The notes beneath the pieces were generated by a model that did no database searches, had not been told where the DNA came from, and worked only from the letters and a program-made list of their open reading frames with translations. Below, piece by piece: positions 35,263 through 44,763 of a stretch of DNA of 64,000 nt. The first letter of the stretch is position 1. Each line of letters starts with the position of its first letter. The stretch is from Flavobacterium sp. GSB-24 (GTDB lineage Bacteria > Bacteroidota > Bacteroidia > Flavobacteriales > Flavobacteriaceae), in contig NZ_AP027043.1 of the NCBI RefSeq assembly GCF_027924665.1, positions 2,294,001-2,358,000 of the forward strand, read 5' to 3'. Both the position numbers and the translations under genes were made by a program.

Positions 35263-38200
35263 TTAAAGTCCGATTTTCAATCCTAAGTTTACACCTCTTG
35301 GCGTAGAAACTACTCCAAAGTCAAAACCTGTTCCTCCAGCACCTCCAGTCGAAGCATTAGTTCCGTTAACAGAAGGATCTGCTCCAGTGTAATTAGTGAT
35401 GATGAAAACATCGGTCATTGTTAAATAAAGCGAAAGATTGTTGATGAATGTTTTTTTCAAGATTTCTGAAGGCATTTGATAGCTTAAAGTGATATCTCTC
35501 ATTCGCAGCCAATTAATGTCTTTTTCAATAAAATCAGCATCGATAGCTCCAGTTCTATAATATTCGTTTTGAACACTTGGTCTTACCGGAATATTATTTT
35601 GTGTTGGAGTAGCCGAATTTTCTAAGCCATCTCTCAGCACACCTTTTACAATTCGGGTTTGATCGCGATCTAAAGTTTTCGTAGACAATCCGTTTTGATA
35701 TAAATAAAACTCCGTTGCATTGTAAATATCGCCGCCTTTTCTAATGTCTAACAAGAATGATAAACTAAGGTTTTTGTAAGTAAATGTATTTTGTAAACCA
35801 AGCATAAAATCTGGATTTCTGTCTCCAACAATTTTAAAGTTTGGATCTTTTAAAGGAAAACCAGTATTTGGATCAATTAAAGGTTCTCCGGCATTATTTC
35901 TTAAATAATCATTTCCAGTTAAAGTCGTTAACGGATTTCCAACGGTTACCCCGCCGCGAACATTTCCGTAAAGCCAAGTATCTGAAACATAATATTCAGA
36001 AACTACAGAAGGAAGATTTAATAATTCTGAACGCGTTTTGCTGAAGTTTGCACTTACATTCCAAGAAAAATTATCTTTTTGAATTGGACTTCCGCTTAAA
36101 GTAATCTCTAAACCTTGGTTTTGTAAATCTCCAAAGTTTGCAGAAGTTACTACGAATCCAGTTCCGTAGCTTAAACGCATATTTTTCAAAATTGGATCGA
36201 TCGTTTTAGTACTGTAAACAGCAACGTCTAATCCAACGCGGTTTTTAAAGAATTTTAATTCTGTACCGAATTCAAAAGATTTACGGAATTCAGGTTTCAA
36301 ATTCGGATTCGCACCTGTAACGCCATAAGCATAACCTCCATCTGTAGTCAATTGCGGCGTGAAAACCGGTTCTGCAGAATAAGGAGAAGGAATATTAGCA
36401 GCTTCCGCATACGAAGCTCTTAATTTTCCGTAAGAAAGAATTTCTTTGTCTTTCAATCCGTTTAAGTTTGTGAAAACAAAACTCGTTGAAACAGAAGGAT
36501 AGAAAAATGGATCAGGTAATACAGAAGTCCAGTCTTCACGTCCAGTCAAAGTCAGATAAACAATTTTATCGTAATCTAAACTCAGCTCAGAAAAGAAACC
36601 AATGATTCTGCTTTGGATAATTCTCTCTTGAGATCTTTGCGTTGTAGCATCTGTATTGTTGATAGAGTAGAAGTTAGGATCGAAAAATTTGCTTCCTGTT
36701 GTAGATAAAATTTTATAATCATTATCGTTAACCGAATTACCCACCATCAGTTTGGTATTGAATTTTCCGAAAGATTTTTTAGCTGTAACTAATAAAGTCG
36801 TGTTTAAATTACTCGTATTCGAATAGTAAGATTCTATATAACCACCAGAAGCAATACCTGCAGCAGATTCTGGATGAATGGCTCTGTAACCTTGAGCAGA
36901 ATTAACATCCCAGCCCACACGGCCCGTTAAGTTTAACCAAGAAGTTGGATCGTAGATTAATCCAACATTCGTAATAAAACGATTATTGAAATCCTCCGAT
37001 AAATTTTTGTTTACCTCCCAATACGGATTATCGGTTTCGTTATCCAAAGCACCGCTGGTGATTTTTCTTCTCGTTCCGTCAGGATTTAGATAAACACTTG
37101 CATCATCATTTGCCGGCCAAGTTAATAATGAAAGCAGATAACCTGCATTTGTTACTCCTGGAATCTGTATGGCAGATCCAGCTCCCTTTGCTGCTTTTTG
37201 ATTGTCTGATTTTGTAAAATTAAAACTAGCTTCTGATCTTAATTTTGAAGATAATTTTGCAGAAGCATTCAAATTAGCAGTTAAACGGCTGTATCCTGTA
37301 TTTGGCACAACACCTTCCTGATCTAAGTTGGCTATAGACAAACGGTAAGAAGTAGTTTCTGTACCCGCCTCAAATGACAAATTATGATTGGTTGAAACTC
37401 CAGTTTTAAAGAAATTTTCAACATTATTATAAAATTTAGTTCCTGGTTCGTAAGCCGTTCCAAATTGTCTTCTGTAATCTGGATTGTTTACGCCGTCAGA
37501 ACCTCTTTGATATACTTTTTGAATTTCTGGGAAACGATATAAATTATCAAATCTTGTATTAGTAGAATAAGTAAGTCTTCCAACTCCTTTTTTACCTTTT
37601 TTAGTTGTAATAACGATCGCACCATTTCCAGCCTGCATTCCGTAAAGCGCTGCCGCCTCAGGTCCTTTTAAGATAACCACAGATTCAATATCGTCTGGGT
37701 TAATATCCGCACCTCTGTTGGTGTAATCCTGCGTTCTGTTTGGAGCATTAGAAATTGTTACACCTTGGTCCATTGTTTCGTTACTCACTGGTAATCCGTC
37801 AACTACATACAAAGGAGAGTTGCTCCCGCTAAGCGAATTTACACCTCTTAACTGAATCGCAGCAGAGGCTCCCGGTGCTCCAGAAGTACTCGTTACGGTA
37901 AGACCCGCAACACGACCTTGCAAAGCCGTAGCAAAGTTTGGGCGCTGAGTGTCTGCGATTTCTTTTCCTTTTACTTCCTGAACCGCATATCCTAAAGACG
38001 ATTTGTTTCTAACAATACCCATAGAACCCACAATAGTTACATTGTTCAGCGTTTGAGCACTTTCTGAAATAACAATTTTAAGATTGCTGCCATTTACAAT
38101 AACTTCTTTGGTATTAAAACCAATGTAAGAAACAAGAAGTACTGCTCCTTGGTTTGCTTTGATCGAAAAGGTTCCATCAACTCCAGTCGAAGTTTGATCT

Positions 38201-38343
38201 TTGGTTCCCTGTACTAGAATGTTTGCGCCTGGCAATGTGTTACCGCTGCCATCTGTAACGACACCTTTTACTAGATTGTTTTGCGAATAACTGGTTAGTA
38301 TTCCAAAAATGAAAAGTAAAAGAATTAAATGCTTTTTTTTCAT
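35263..38343 (-). CDS. SusC/RagA-family TonB-linked outer-membrane transporter
   Basis: 1026 residues. Signal peptide to about 20 (TSYSQ), a carboxypeptidase-regulatory-like domain (about 22-105, VKGVVTDGSGNTLPGANI), a TonB plug domain (about 115-235, with LQGRVAGLTVTSTSGAPG and PLYVVDGLPVSN) and a 22-strand barrel ending in LGLKIGL. It imports substrates too large for porins with energy from TonB. It is co-transcribed with susD and a DUF4397 gene, and is divergent from a DeoR-type regulator; the candidate promoter is at 38370-38401. Confidence 0.95.
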   Translation of the reverse strand: MKKKHLILLLFIFGILTSYSQNNLVKGVVTDGSGNTLPGANILVQGTKDQTSTGVDGTFSIKANQGAVLLVSYIGFNTKEVIVNGSNLKIVISESAQTLNNVTIVGSMGIVRNKSSLGYAVQEVKGKEIADTQRPNFATALQGRVAGLTVTSTSGAPGASAAIQLRGVNSLSGSNSPLYVVDGLPVSNETMDQGVTISNAPNRTQDYTNRGADINPDDIESVVILKGPEAAALYGMQAGNGAIVITTKKGKKGVGRLTYSTNTRFDNLYRFPEIQKVYQRGSDGVNNPDYRRQFGTAYEPGTKFYNNVENFFKTGVSTNHNLSFEAGTETTSYRLSIANLDQEGVVPNTGYSRLTANLNASAKLSSKLRSEASFNFTKSDNQKAAKGAGSAIQIPGVTNAGYLLSLLTWPANDDASVYLNPDGTRRKITSGALDNETDNPYWEVNKNLSEDFNNRFITNVGLIYDPTSWLNLTGRVGWDVNSAQGYRAIHPESAAGIASGGYIESYYSNTSNLNTTLLVTAKKSFGKFNTKLMVGNSVNDNDYKILSTTGSKFFDPNFYSINNTDATTQRSQERIIQSRIIGFFSELSLDYDKIVYLTLTGREDWTSVLPDPFFYPSVSTSFVFTNLNGLKDKEILSYGKLRASYAEAANIPSPYSAEPVFTPQLTTDGGYAYGVTGANPNLKPEFRKSFEFGTELKFFKNRVGLDVAVYSTKTIDPILKNMRLSYGTGFVVTSANFGDLQNQGLEITLSGSPIQKDNFSWNVSANFSKTRSELLNLPSVVSEYYVSDTWLYGNVRGGVTVGNPLTTLTGNDYLRNNAGEPLIDPNTGFPLKDPNFKIVGDRNPDFMLGLQNTFTYKNLSLSFLLDIRKGGDIYNATEFYLYQNGLSTKTLDRDQTRIVKGVLRDGLENSATPTQNNIPVRPSVQNEYYRTGAIDADFIEKDINWLRMRDITLSYQMPSEILKKTFINNLSLYLTMTDVFIITNYTGADPSVNGTNASTGGAGGTGFDFGVVSTPRGVNLGLKIGL

Positions 38344-38369
38344 AAGGGTTAATTTATGGTTAGAGATGC

Positions 38370-38401
38370 GAAATGTATAAAATATTTTTAAAAAATTGCA
38401 A
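38370..38401 (-). promoter_or_regulatory. Candidate promoter of the susC operon
   Basis: On the minus strand TTG (38399-38401) is followed after 21 bases by TACATTTC (38370-38377), one mismatch from TAnnTTTG. It lies 26 bases before the susC start. Confidence 0.45.
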
Positions 38402-38436
38402 CTTTATGTCGTTTTTTTATTAATTCTATTCAATAA

Positions 38437-38450
38437 TGCATAAAAACGCA
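38437..38450. promoter_or_regulatory. Candidate operator of the DeoR-type regulator, site A
   Basis: TGCATAAAAACGCA is a near-palindrome of TGCAT-N4-ACGCA form in the divergent region between susC and the regulator. A second copy of the pattern is at 39318-39331. Confidence 0.4.
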
Positions 38451-38530
38451 CAAATAACTTTGAATTAATTGGAATTATGGAAATCGTAAAAAGTTTTATT
38501 TTGAGGATTTTCAAAACTGCGATGTTTTTC

Positions 38531-38538
38531 TAAATTTG
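38531..38538 (+). promoter_or_regulatory. -7 promoter element of the DeoR-type regulator
   Basis: TAAATTTG matches TAnnTTTG exactly, 16 bases before the start codon at 38555. The nearest TTTTG is about 27 bases upstream, rather far for a -33 element. Confidence 0.45.
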
Positions 38539-38554
38539 TAAAAAAGAAGATCTT

Positions 38555-39304
38555 ATGCTCAAAAAGGAAAGACATCAATTCATAATGAATAAATTTCAGC
38601 AAGTCGAAAAAATAAATACGATCGACTTAGCTTTAGAATTGAATATTTCTGAGGATACTATTCGCAGGGATTTTATTGAGTTAAATGATAAAGGCTTAAT
38701 AAATAAGGTGTATGGAGGCGCATTTTTAGCCAAAAACAATCATAAAAATGTTTTCGACATTACTATTATTAATGAAGATAAGAAAATAAGCGTGGCTAAA
38801 AAAGCACTTTCTTTTTTAAGTGAAGGACAAGTGATTATTATGAGCGGAGGAACAACAAATTTGACTTTCTGCAAACTCATTCCGCTAAATTTTACCGCTA
38901 CAATTTACACCTACAGCCTTCCGATTGCAATGCAGTTGTCGCAGCACCCAAATATCGAATTAATTTTTATTGGAGGAAAATTACAAAAGCAGGCAATGGT
39001 AACCGTTGGTATTGATGTGGTTCAGGTGCTCTCCAAAATTAAGGCCGACATTTGTTTTATGGGTGTCAGCAGTATCGATGTAAATCAAGGACTTACCGAA
39101 ATTGGTTATGAAGTTTCGGTTATTAAAAAAGAGATGATTAGGGCATCAGACAAGGTAATTGCGCTTTTTACCTCTGAAAAAATGAACAGCAAAATGCCAC
39201 ATAAAGTTTGTGATCTTGATAAACTTTACGCCGTTGTAACAGACCTAAATGTTGCAAGTCCGAAAATAAAGAATTTTGTAGATTCCGGAATTAAAGTATT
39301 GTAG
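38555..39304 (+). CDS. DeoR/GlpR-family transcriptional regulator
   Basis: 249 residues. N-terminal winged helix-turn-helix with ISEDTIRRDFIELNDKGLI (31-49), the DeoR signature, then a phosphosugar-sensing DeoRC domain (about 75-235) with SGGTTN and LINKVYGGA. Regulators of this type usually repress and are relieved by a sugar phosphate. It is transcribed away from the SusCD unit, 211 bases apart, so MurNAc-6-phosphate or GlcNAc-6-phosphate produced by AnmK/MurQ is a plausible signal. Two matching near-palindromes flank it (38437-38450, 39318-39331). Confidence 0.9.
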   Translation: MLKKERHQFIMNKFQQVEKINTIDLALELNISEDTIRRDFIELNDKGLINKVYGGAFLAKNNHKNVFDITIINEDKKISVAKKALSFLSEGQVIIMSGGTTNLTFCKLIPLNFTATIYTYSLPIAMQLSQHPNIELIFIGGKLQKQAMVTVGIDVVQVLSKIKADICFMGVSSIDVNQGLTEIGYEVSVIKKEMIRASDKVIALFTSEKMNSKMPHKVCDLDKLYAVVTDLNVASPKIKNFVDSGIKVL

Positions 39305-39317
39305 AATTATTTAAAAA

Positions 39318-39331
39318 TGCATTTTTATGCG
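39318..39331. promoter_or_regulatory. Candidate operator of the DeoR-type regulator, site B
   Basis: TGCATTTTTATGCG, the same TGCAT-N4-RYGCR pattern as site A, 14 bases after the regulator's stop codon. It may also act as a weak hairpin. Confidence 0.35.
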
Positions 39332-39415
39332 TTTTTTTTGAGGGTGTGATATATCTCGAATAAATTCCAATTTTTAAATTCCAAATTTCAAAAGAGAAGT
39401 TTAAGTTTTCATAAG

Positions 39416-39440
39416 CCTTCGACTTCGCTCAGGGTGACAG
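39416..39440. repeat. Dispersed CTTCGACTTCGCTCAGG-type repeat
   Basis: CCTTCGACTTCGCTCAGGGT followed by GACAG, a word I know as a widespread intergenic repeat in bacterial genomes. It lies between two convergent genes. Confidence 0.5.
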
Positions 39441-39491
39441 TTGTGTTTGGAAAAAACCTCTGAACCTTTGCCACTTTGGACCTTTGTCCCA

Positions 39492-40304
39492 TTACTTCAA
39501 AATAAACTCATTTTCTTTTAACTTCTTCAAAACAGCAGCAATAATTTTAGAACGGCATTCTGAATTTTCTGTTGTTGATGCAGTTTTCACCCAATACCGT
39601 ATATTAAGCTGAATAACACCTGCAGCAGCGACATCAGTAATTACGGCTGCGTTTTCGTGGTCTTTTTCGGTAACGTCTTCACTGTTTCCGAGAACCTCTT
39701 TTACAAGTTCGATAGCACGGGTGTAATCAGAACCATATTCGAGTCCAACGGTGAACGTCTGAAGTAAGAAACCTTCGCTGTTATAATTGATAAGTGTGTT
39801 TTTTATTAAAAGTGCGTTTGGAATATAAATGATTTTCGAGTCGCTTTTTACTTCGGTATCGCGCAGGTTGAGGTTAATTACTTCGCCTTTAACGCCATTA
39901 CTTTCAATAATATCTCCAATATTAAAAGGTCTTTTAAAAGCCAGCAGAATTCCCGCAAGGAAATTTTCGCCAATATCTTTAAGCGCAAAACCAATTACAA
40001 AAGCAGAGATTCCGGCACCGGCCAGCATGCTTTGAGCGATTCCGTCAAGACCTATAATTCGGAACATAATAAGAATCCCGATAATAATAAGAACAGACTT
40101 AATTAAACGAGCAATAAAAGTCGCCAGAAGACGATCGTGCATTCTGACTTTTAGTCGGTTGCCTGCAAAAATTCCGACACGGCTTGCAATAAACCATGAA
40201 ACCAAAATGACCAGAACTGCTAGAATAAATTTTGGTGTAAGATCGACAATGCTATAATAATATCCTTCTAAATGTTTGACAACGTCTTGCAGAAAGTCTT
40301 CCAT
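39492..40304 (-). CDS. Small-conductance mechanosensitive channel (MscS family)
   Basis: 270 residues, close to E. coli MscS. Three membrane helices: FILAVLVILVSWFIASRVG, SVLIIIGILIMFRII and the glycine/alanine-packed pore helix (MLAGAGISAFVIGFALKDIG). After them comes the beta domain with FNIGDIIE and the C-terminal cage. It opens when the membrane is stretched and releases solutes during osmotic downshock. It stands alone, with no link to its neighbours. Confidence 0.95.
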   Translation of the reverse strand: MEDFLQDVVKHLEGYYYSIVDLTPKFILAVLVILVSWFIASRVGIFAGNRLKVRMHDRLLATFIARLIKSVLIIIGILIMFRIIGLDGIAQSMLAGAGISAFVIGFALKDIGENFLAGILLAFKRPFNIGDIIESNGVKGEVINLNLRDTEVKSDSKIIYIPNALLIKNTLINYNSEGFLLQTFTVGLEYGSDYTRAIELVKEVLGNSEDVTEKDHENAAVITDVAAAGVIQLNIRYWVKTASTTENSECRSKIIAAVLKKLKENEFILK

Positions 40305-40509
40305 AATAAATAAGTAATTGGCATAAAAAAGTTAAATTCTAAAAGTAGAGATTTAGAAAGTGGAACACTTTACAGGATTCTCTTAGAATTTTATAAAATC
40401 TAATGGAGGAATCAGATAAAATCACAAATTATATCAATTTAATCTGCTATATTTTTATATTTGCTGTCTGAGTTTTTTCAGAACTATTTTATCAAAAAGC
40501 ACCACTTAC

Positions 40510-43416
40510 ATGTTGACCCAATCTCATTTAAAGCAATTAGCCGATACTCTCGAAGGCAAACTTTTATACGATGATCTTCATAAAACACTTTATTCTACAG
40601 ATGCATCGGTGTATCGGATTCGGCCAAATGCAGTGGCTGTGCCTAAGACGGTAGAAGATATCAGCAAATTAATTCGCTTCGCAGCACAACATAATATTTC
40701 GATTACACCAAGAACTGCTGGAACTTCACTTGCTGGACAGGCGGTAGGGGACGGACTTGTGGTGGATGTTTCGAAAAATTTCACCAAAATTATTTCGTAC
40801 AATGCCGAAAAGAAAACCGTTACGGTACAGCCTGGTGTTATTCGAGATGAACTGAATTTATTCTTGAAACCTCACGGGGTATTTTTCGCCCCAATTACAT
40901 CAACCTCAAACCGCGCTATGATTGGCGGAATGGTTGGAAATAATTCATCTGGAACAACTTCGATTCGGTATGGTGTTACGCGCGATAAGATTGTTGAGGT
41001 TAAAGCAATTTTGAGCGACGGTTCTGAAGTAGCTTTTGGCGAACTGACTTCGGCGGAATTTATGGAGAAAACCAAAGGAGATTCTTTAGAAAATAAAATC
41101 TACAAACGACTTTACGATGAACTTTCGGAAAAGGAAAATCAGGAAGAGATTATAAAAGAGTTTCCGAAACCAGAAATTCACAGAAGAAATACAGGTTATG
41201 CCGTTGATATCCTATTAAGATCCGATTTATTTGGAGGAACAGAACCTACAATTAATGTTGGAAAATTACTTTGCGGAAGCGAGGGGACTCTGGCCTTTAC
41301 AACAGAAATCACTTTGAAAGTTGACGATTTACCACCTGTACATAATATTATGGTGGTTGGACATTACCATACGATTCAGGAATCTTTAGAATCTGTGGTG
41401 GTGGCAATGAAACATTATTTGTACACTTGTGAAATGATCGACGATACCATTTTGGATTGTACAAAAACCAATCGCGAACATATAAAAAATCGTTTCTTTT
41501 TGGTAGGTGAACCAAAAGCTATCATGTTGTTTGAAGTGGCTTCTCATTCTCTAGAAGATGCCGAAAGACAAGCTAATGATTTAATAGCCGATTTAGAAAA
41601 ACATAATTTTGGTTACGCCCGCGTAAAGGTTTACGGTCCAGATATTGATAAAGCTAACGAACTGAGAAAAGCCGGTCTTGGACTTTTGGGAAGTATTGTT
41701 GGTGACAATAAAGCAGCCGATTCTATTGAAGATACGGCAGTTGAATTAAGCGATTTACCAGCGTATATTGCGGAGTTTTCGGCAATGATGCTGAGCCACG
41801 GACAGGAAGCGATTTATTACGCGCATGCGGGTGCGGGAGAACTGCATTTGCGTCCGGTTTTGAATTTGAAGAAAACGGAAGATTTAAAATTATTCAGAAC
41901 CATTGCGACCGATGTGGCGCATTTGGTGAAAAAATATAGAGGTTCATTAAGTGGTGAACACGGCGACGGAATTGTGCGAGGGGAGTTTATTCCGTTTATG
42001 ATTGGCGAGAAAAACTACGAATTGCTGAAAAGAATCAAATTGGCATTTGACCCGAATTCGGTTTTTAATATCGGAAAGATTGTCAACGCCTTGAAAATGG
42101 ACGAAAATCATCGTGTAATTTCAGGAAGAGTAGAGCCAGATATTAAGACGTTTCAAGATTTCTCAGACAGTTTAGGAATTCTTCGTGCAGCCGAAAAATG
42201 CAACGGTTCGGGCGATTGCAGGAAAATGCCATCGGCGGGAGGAGCGATGTGTCCGAGTTATCGTGCGACCAGAAATGAAAAAGAAACCACTAGAGCCAGA
42301 GCAAATGCTTTAAGAGAATATTTGACATATTCTGAAAAAGAAAACAAATTTGACCAGAAAGAATTATACGAAGTTTTTGAGTTGTGCGTGAGCTGTAAAG
42401 CCTGTGCCAGCGAATGTCCGAGTAATGTGGATGTTGCAACTTTGAAAGCTGAATTTTTATACCAATATCAAAAAGCAAACGGATTTTCGACCCGAAGTAA
42501 AATTTTTGCCAACAATGCAAAATTGAACAAAATGGGAAGTTTGTTTCCGTCGATTACTAATTTTATTTCGAATCAGTCGCTTGTTAAAAGATCAATGGGA
42601 ATTGCGCCCGAAAGACAAGTTCCGTTATTGGCGAAAAAGACTTTCAGAAAATGGTATGAAAATAACAAGCCTGCAATCAGCGATTTTCCAAACGGGCAAT
42701 TGTATTTGTTTGTGGATGAATTTACCAATTATTATGATGTAAATATCGGGATCGACGCTTTTGAATTATTAACGAAGTTAGGCTATCAGGTTTTAATCGT
42801 AGATCACGAAGAAAGCGGCAGAACGTATTTATCGAAAGGATTTTTGGAAGAAGCCAAAAAAATCACCGATATCAATATCAATATTTTCAAAGATTTAATT
42901 TCAAGTAATGCGCCTTTAATCGGAATAGAACCATCAGCAATTTTAACTTTTAGAGATGAATATCTGCGATTGGCATCGGACAAAGAAAATGCAGAGAGAA
43001 TTTCCCAAAACGCATTCACTATTGAAGAATTCTTCAAAAAAGAAATTATCGATGGAAAAATAACTCCAGATTCATTTTCTGAAGAAACTAAAGAAATCAA
43101 AATTCACGGACATTGCCATCAAAAATCGTTGAGTTCTGTTGAAGCGACTTTCGCCATGCTGAATCTCCCTAAAAATAATACCGTTACGATTTATAATTCA
43201 GGTTGCTGCGGAATGGCAGGTTCTTTTGGATATGAAAAAGAACATTACAAAGTAAGTATGCAAATGGGAGAGGATACTCTTTTCCCAAAAGTTAGAAATA
43301 CTGCTTCAAACGTAAAAATCGCCGCTGCGGGAACGAGCTGTCGTCATCAAATTTATGATGGAACAAAACGTGAAGCGCAGCATCCTGTTTCGATTTTGAG
43401 AAGTTGCTTAAAATAA
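40510..43416 (+). CDS. FAD-linked 2-hydroxyacid dehydrogenase with Fe-S and CCG domains (YdiJ/GlcD-like)
   Basis: 968 residues in three parts: an FAD-binding PCMH domain (about 40-260, PRTAGTSLAGQAVGDG and GNNSSGTTSI), an FAD-oxidase C domain (about 270-540, ending in LSGEHGDGI...FDPNSVFNIGKI), then a ferredoxin-like module (CNGSGDC near 562, CVSCKACASECP near 628) and CCG-type cysteine clusters (HGHCHQ near 866, GCCGMAG near 898). Relatives oxidise D-lactate, D-2-hydroxyglutarate or glycolate and pass electrons to the respiratory chain. The nearby murQ releases D-lactate, so that substrate is attractive. The gene stands alone and ends at a strong bidirectional terminator. Confidence 0.9.
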   Translation: MLTQSHLKQLADTLEGKLLYDDLHKTLYSTDASVYRIRPNAVAVPKTVEDISKLIRFAAQHNISITPRTAGTSLAGQAVGDGLVVDVSKNFTKIISYNAEKKTVTVQPGVIRDELNLFLKPHGVFFAPITSTSNRAMIGGMVGNNSSGTTSIRYGVTRDKIVEVKAILSDGSEVAFGELTSAEFMEKTKGDSLENKIYKRLYDELSEKENQEEIIKEFPKPEIHRRNTGYAVDILLRSDLFGGTEPTINVGKLLCGSEGTLAFTTEITLKVDDLPPVHNIMVVGHYHTIQESLESVVVAMKHYLYTCEMIDDTILDCTKTNREHIKNRFFLVGEPKAIMLFEVASHSLEDAERQANDLIADLEKHNFGYARVKVYGPDIDKANELRKAGLGLLGSIVGDNKAADSIEDTAVELSDLPAYIAEFSAMMLSHGQEAIYYAHAGAGELHLRPVLNLKKTEDLKLFRTIATDVAHLVKKYRGSLSGEHGDGIVRGEFIPFMIGEKNYELLKRIKLAFDPNSVFNIGKIVNALKMDENHRVISGRVEPDIKTFQDFSDSLGILRAAEKCNGSGDCRKMPSAGGAMCPSYRATRNEKETTRARANALREYLTYSEKENKFDQKELYEVFELCVSCKACASECPSNVDVATLKAEFLYQYQKANGFSTRSKIFANNAKLNKMGSLFPSITNFISNQSLVKRSMGIAPERQVPLLAKKTFRKWYENNKPAISDFPNGQLYLFVDEFTNYYDVNIGIDAFELLTKLGYQVLIVDHEESGRTYLSKGFLEEAKKITDININIFKDLISSNAPLIGIEPSAILTFRDEYLRLASDKENAERISQNAFTIEEFFKKEIIDGKITPDSFSEETKEIKIHGHCHQKSLSSVEATFAMLNLPKNNTVTIYNSGCCGMAGSFGYEKEHYKVSMQMGEDTLFPKVRNTASNVKIAAAGTSCRHQIYDGTKREAQHPVSILRSCLK

Positions 43417-43453
43417 GTTTGACCGAAAAGTTCGCAAAGTTTTTATAAAAGAT

Positions 43454-43499
43454 AATTCGTGAATTCGTGGCTATTTTTTCCGCCACGAATTCACGAATT
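43454..43499. terminator. Bidirectional terminator with perfect 18-bp stem
   Basis: AATTCGTGAATTCGTGGC (43454-43471) and its exact complement (43482-43499) around a T-rich 10-base loop. It sits between the convergent genes ending at 43416 and 43508. The wording is the genus repeat type GCCACGAATTCACGAATT. Confidence 0.75.
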
Positions 43500-43507
43500 G
43501 AAATAAA

Positions 43508-44668
43508 CTATTTTAATGAAATTTTCTTGCCGGTTTCTGCTGCTTTATAAATCGCATTAATAATTTTCATGTCTTTCATTCCTTCTTCTCCAGTAATATG
43601 ATTGGGTAGTTTTTTGTTTGCTAAAATCACTTTACAAATTTCATCCATTTGGGTTTGCTGTTGGTTTATCACAGGAAAATTAAATGCTTTTCCATCAGAT
43701 CTTTTACCCACAAAAGGTCCATAGCTCACAGCAGGACTCATTTCAAATGTGCCTTCATCTGCGGAAGCAAAAAATCTATCAATGCCAAAACCATAGGAAC
43801 TGCTGCAATTAGCCACAGCACCACTTGGAAATTCCATTTGCCAAGTAATATTTTCTTCCACCTGAGCAAACATATTTTTATTGTTTACAGTTCCAAATTG
43901 TGCCGTTACAGCAATTGGTTCTTCGCCTAAAACATAACGCGAAACCTGAATACAATAAACGCCTAAATTGATTAAAGTACCGCCTCCAGCTAGTTTTTTA
44001 TTCAATCTCCATTGGTTACGGGCATTTAAATCTACAGGTGAATTAATATCACGAAAATCATACGTGCTGTAACCAAGAGAGGCTTCAATAAAACGAACCT
44101 GACCCAAAACTTTTTCCTGCCCAAGTCGCTTTACTTCCAGATGATTAGGTTCGTAATGCAGACGATAACCCATTGCGAGTTGTACATTGTTTTCCTTACA
44201 GGCTTTAATCATTTCTTCGCAGTCTTCAATAGTAATCGCCATCGGTTTTTCAACAATAACATGTTTTCCAGCTTTTGCTGCCCGAATGGTAAGTTCTTTG
44301 TGCAGTGAATTGGCAGTTACGACATAAACTAAACCAATATCTTTGTTTTTTACGATGGAATCGAAATTCTCATAATTGTAAATGTTCTTCTCTGGTATAT
44401 TATATTTCTTTTTCCATTTTTCGGCTTTAGAAGGAGTTCCTGTCACGATTCCCGCAAGCTGGCAGTATTCAGAAACTTGAAGACCTTCCGCCAGAAGTGA
44501 AGCGTAATTTCCCAAGCCGCAAAGCGCGATATTTAATTTCTTTCCAGTGTAAGGCTTTTTATTAATTTCCGGCGCAGATAAAAAAGATGGAAGAGATGTC
44601 ATCACAACAGACGCTCCAACGCCAATTCCAAATTTATTCACAAACGATCTTCTTGAAATTTTTTCCAT
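43508..44668 (-). CDS. Gfo/Idh/MocA-family oxidoreductase with Tat signal
   Basis: 386 residues. The N terminus SRRSFVNKFGIGVGASVVM is a twin-arginine export signal (R6, R7), so the folded NAD(P)-containing enzyme is sent to the periplasm. The Rossmann domain (ALCGLGNYAS) is followed by EKPMAITIEDCEEM with the conserved lysine of EKP, and the C-terminal beta-sheet domain. Tat-exported members act on glucose, glycosides or similar sugars, with tightly bound cofactor. Substrate unknown. No neighbours in an operon. Confidence 0.9.
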   Translation of the reverse strand: MEKISRRSFVNKFGIGVGASVVMTSLPSFLSAPEINKKPYTGKKLNIALCGLGNYASLLAEGLQVSEYCQLAGIVTGTPSKAEKWKKKYNIPEKNIYNYENFDSIVKNKDIGLVYVVTANSLHKELTIRAAKAGKHVIVEKPMAITIEDCEEMIKACKENNVQLAMGYRLHYEPNHLEVKRLGQEKVLGQVRFIEASLGYSTYDFRDINSPVDLNARNQWRLNKKLAGGGTLINLGVYCIQVSRYVLGEEPIAVTAQFGTVNNKNMFAQVEENITWQMEFPSGAVANCSSSYGFGIDRFFASADEGTFEMSPAVSYGPFVGKRSDGKAFNFPVINQQQTQMDEICKVILANKKLPNHITGEEGMKDMKIINAIYKAAETGKKISLK

Positions 44669-44763
44669 ATAATTTATCTTTTAAGTTAAATAGCAATTTA
44701 TTAGTAAGCTCTTTTTTATAAATGTTACATTTGTGTTTGATGTTATTGACTTAGGATGTTTTT

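Noticed and set aside
42290..43100. Minus-strand frames opposite the FAD/Fe-S dehydrogenase
   Set aside because: Shadows of a strongly conserved coding region on the plus strand.
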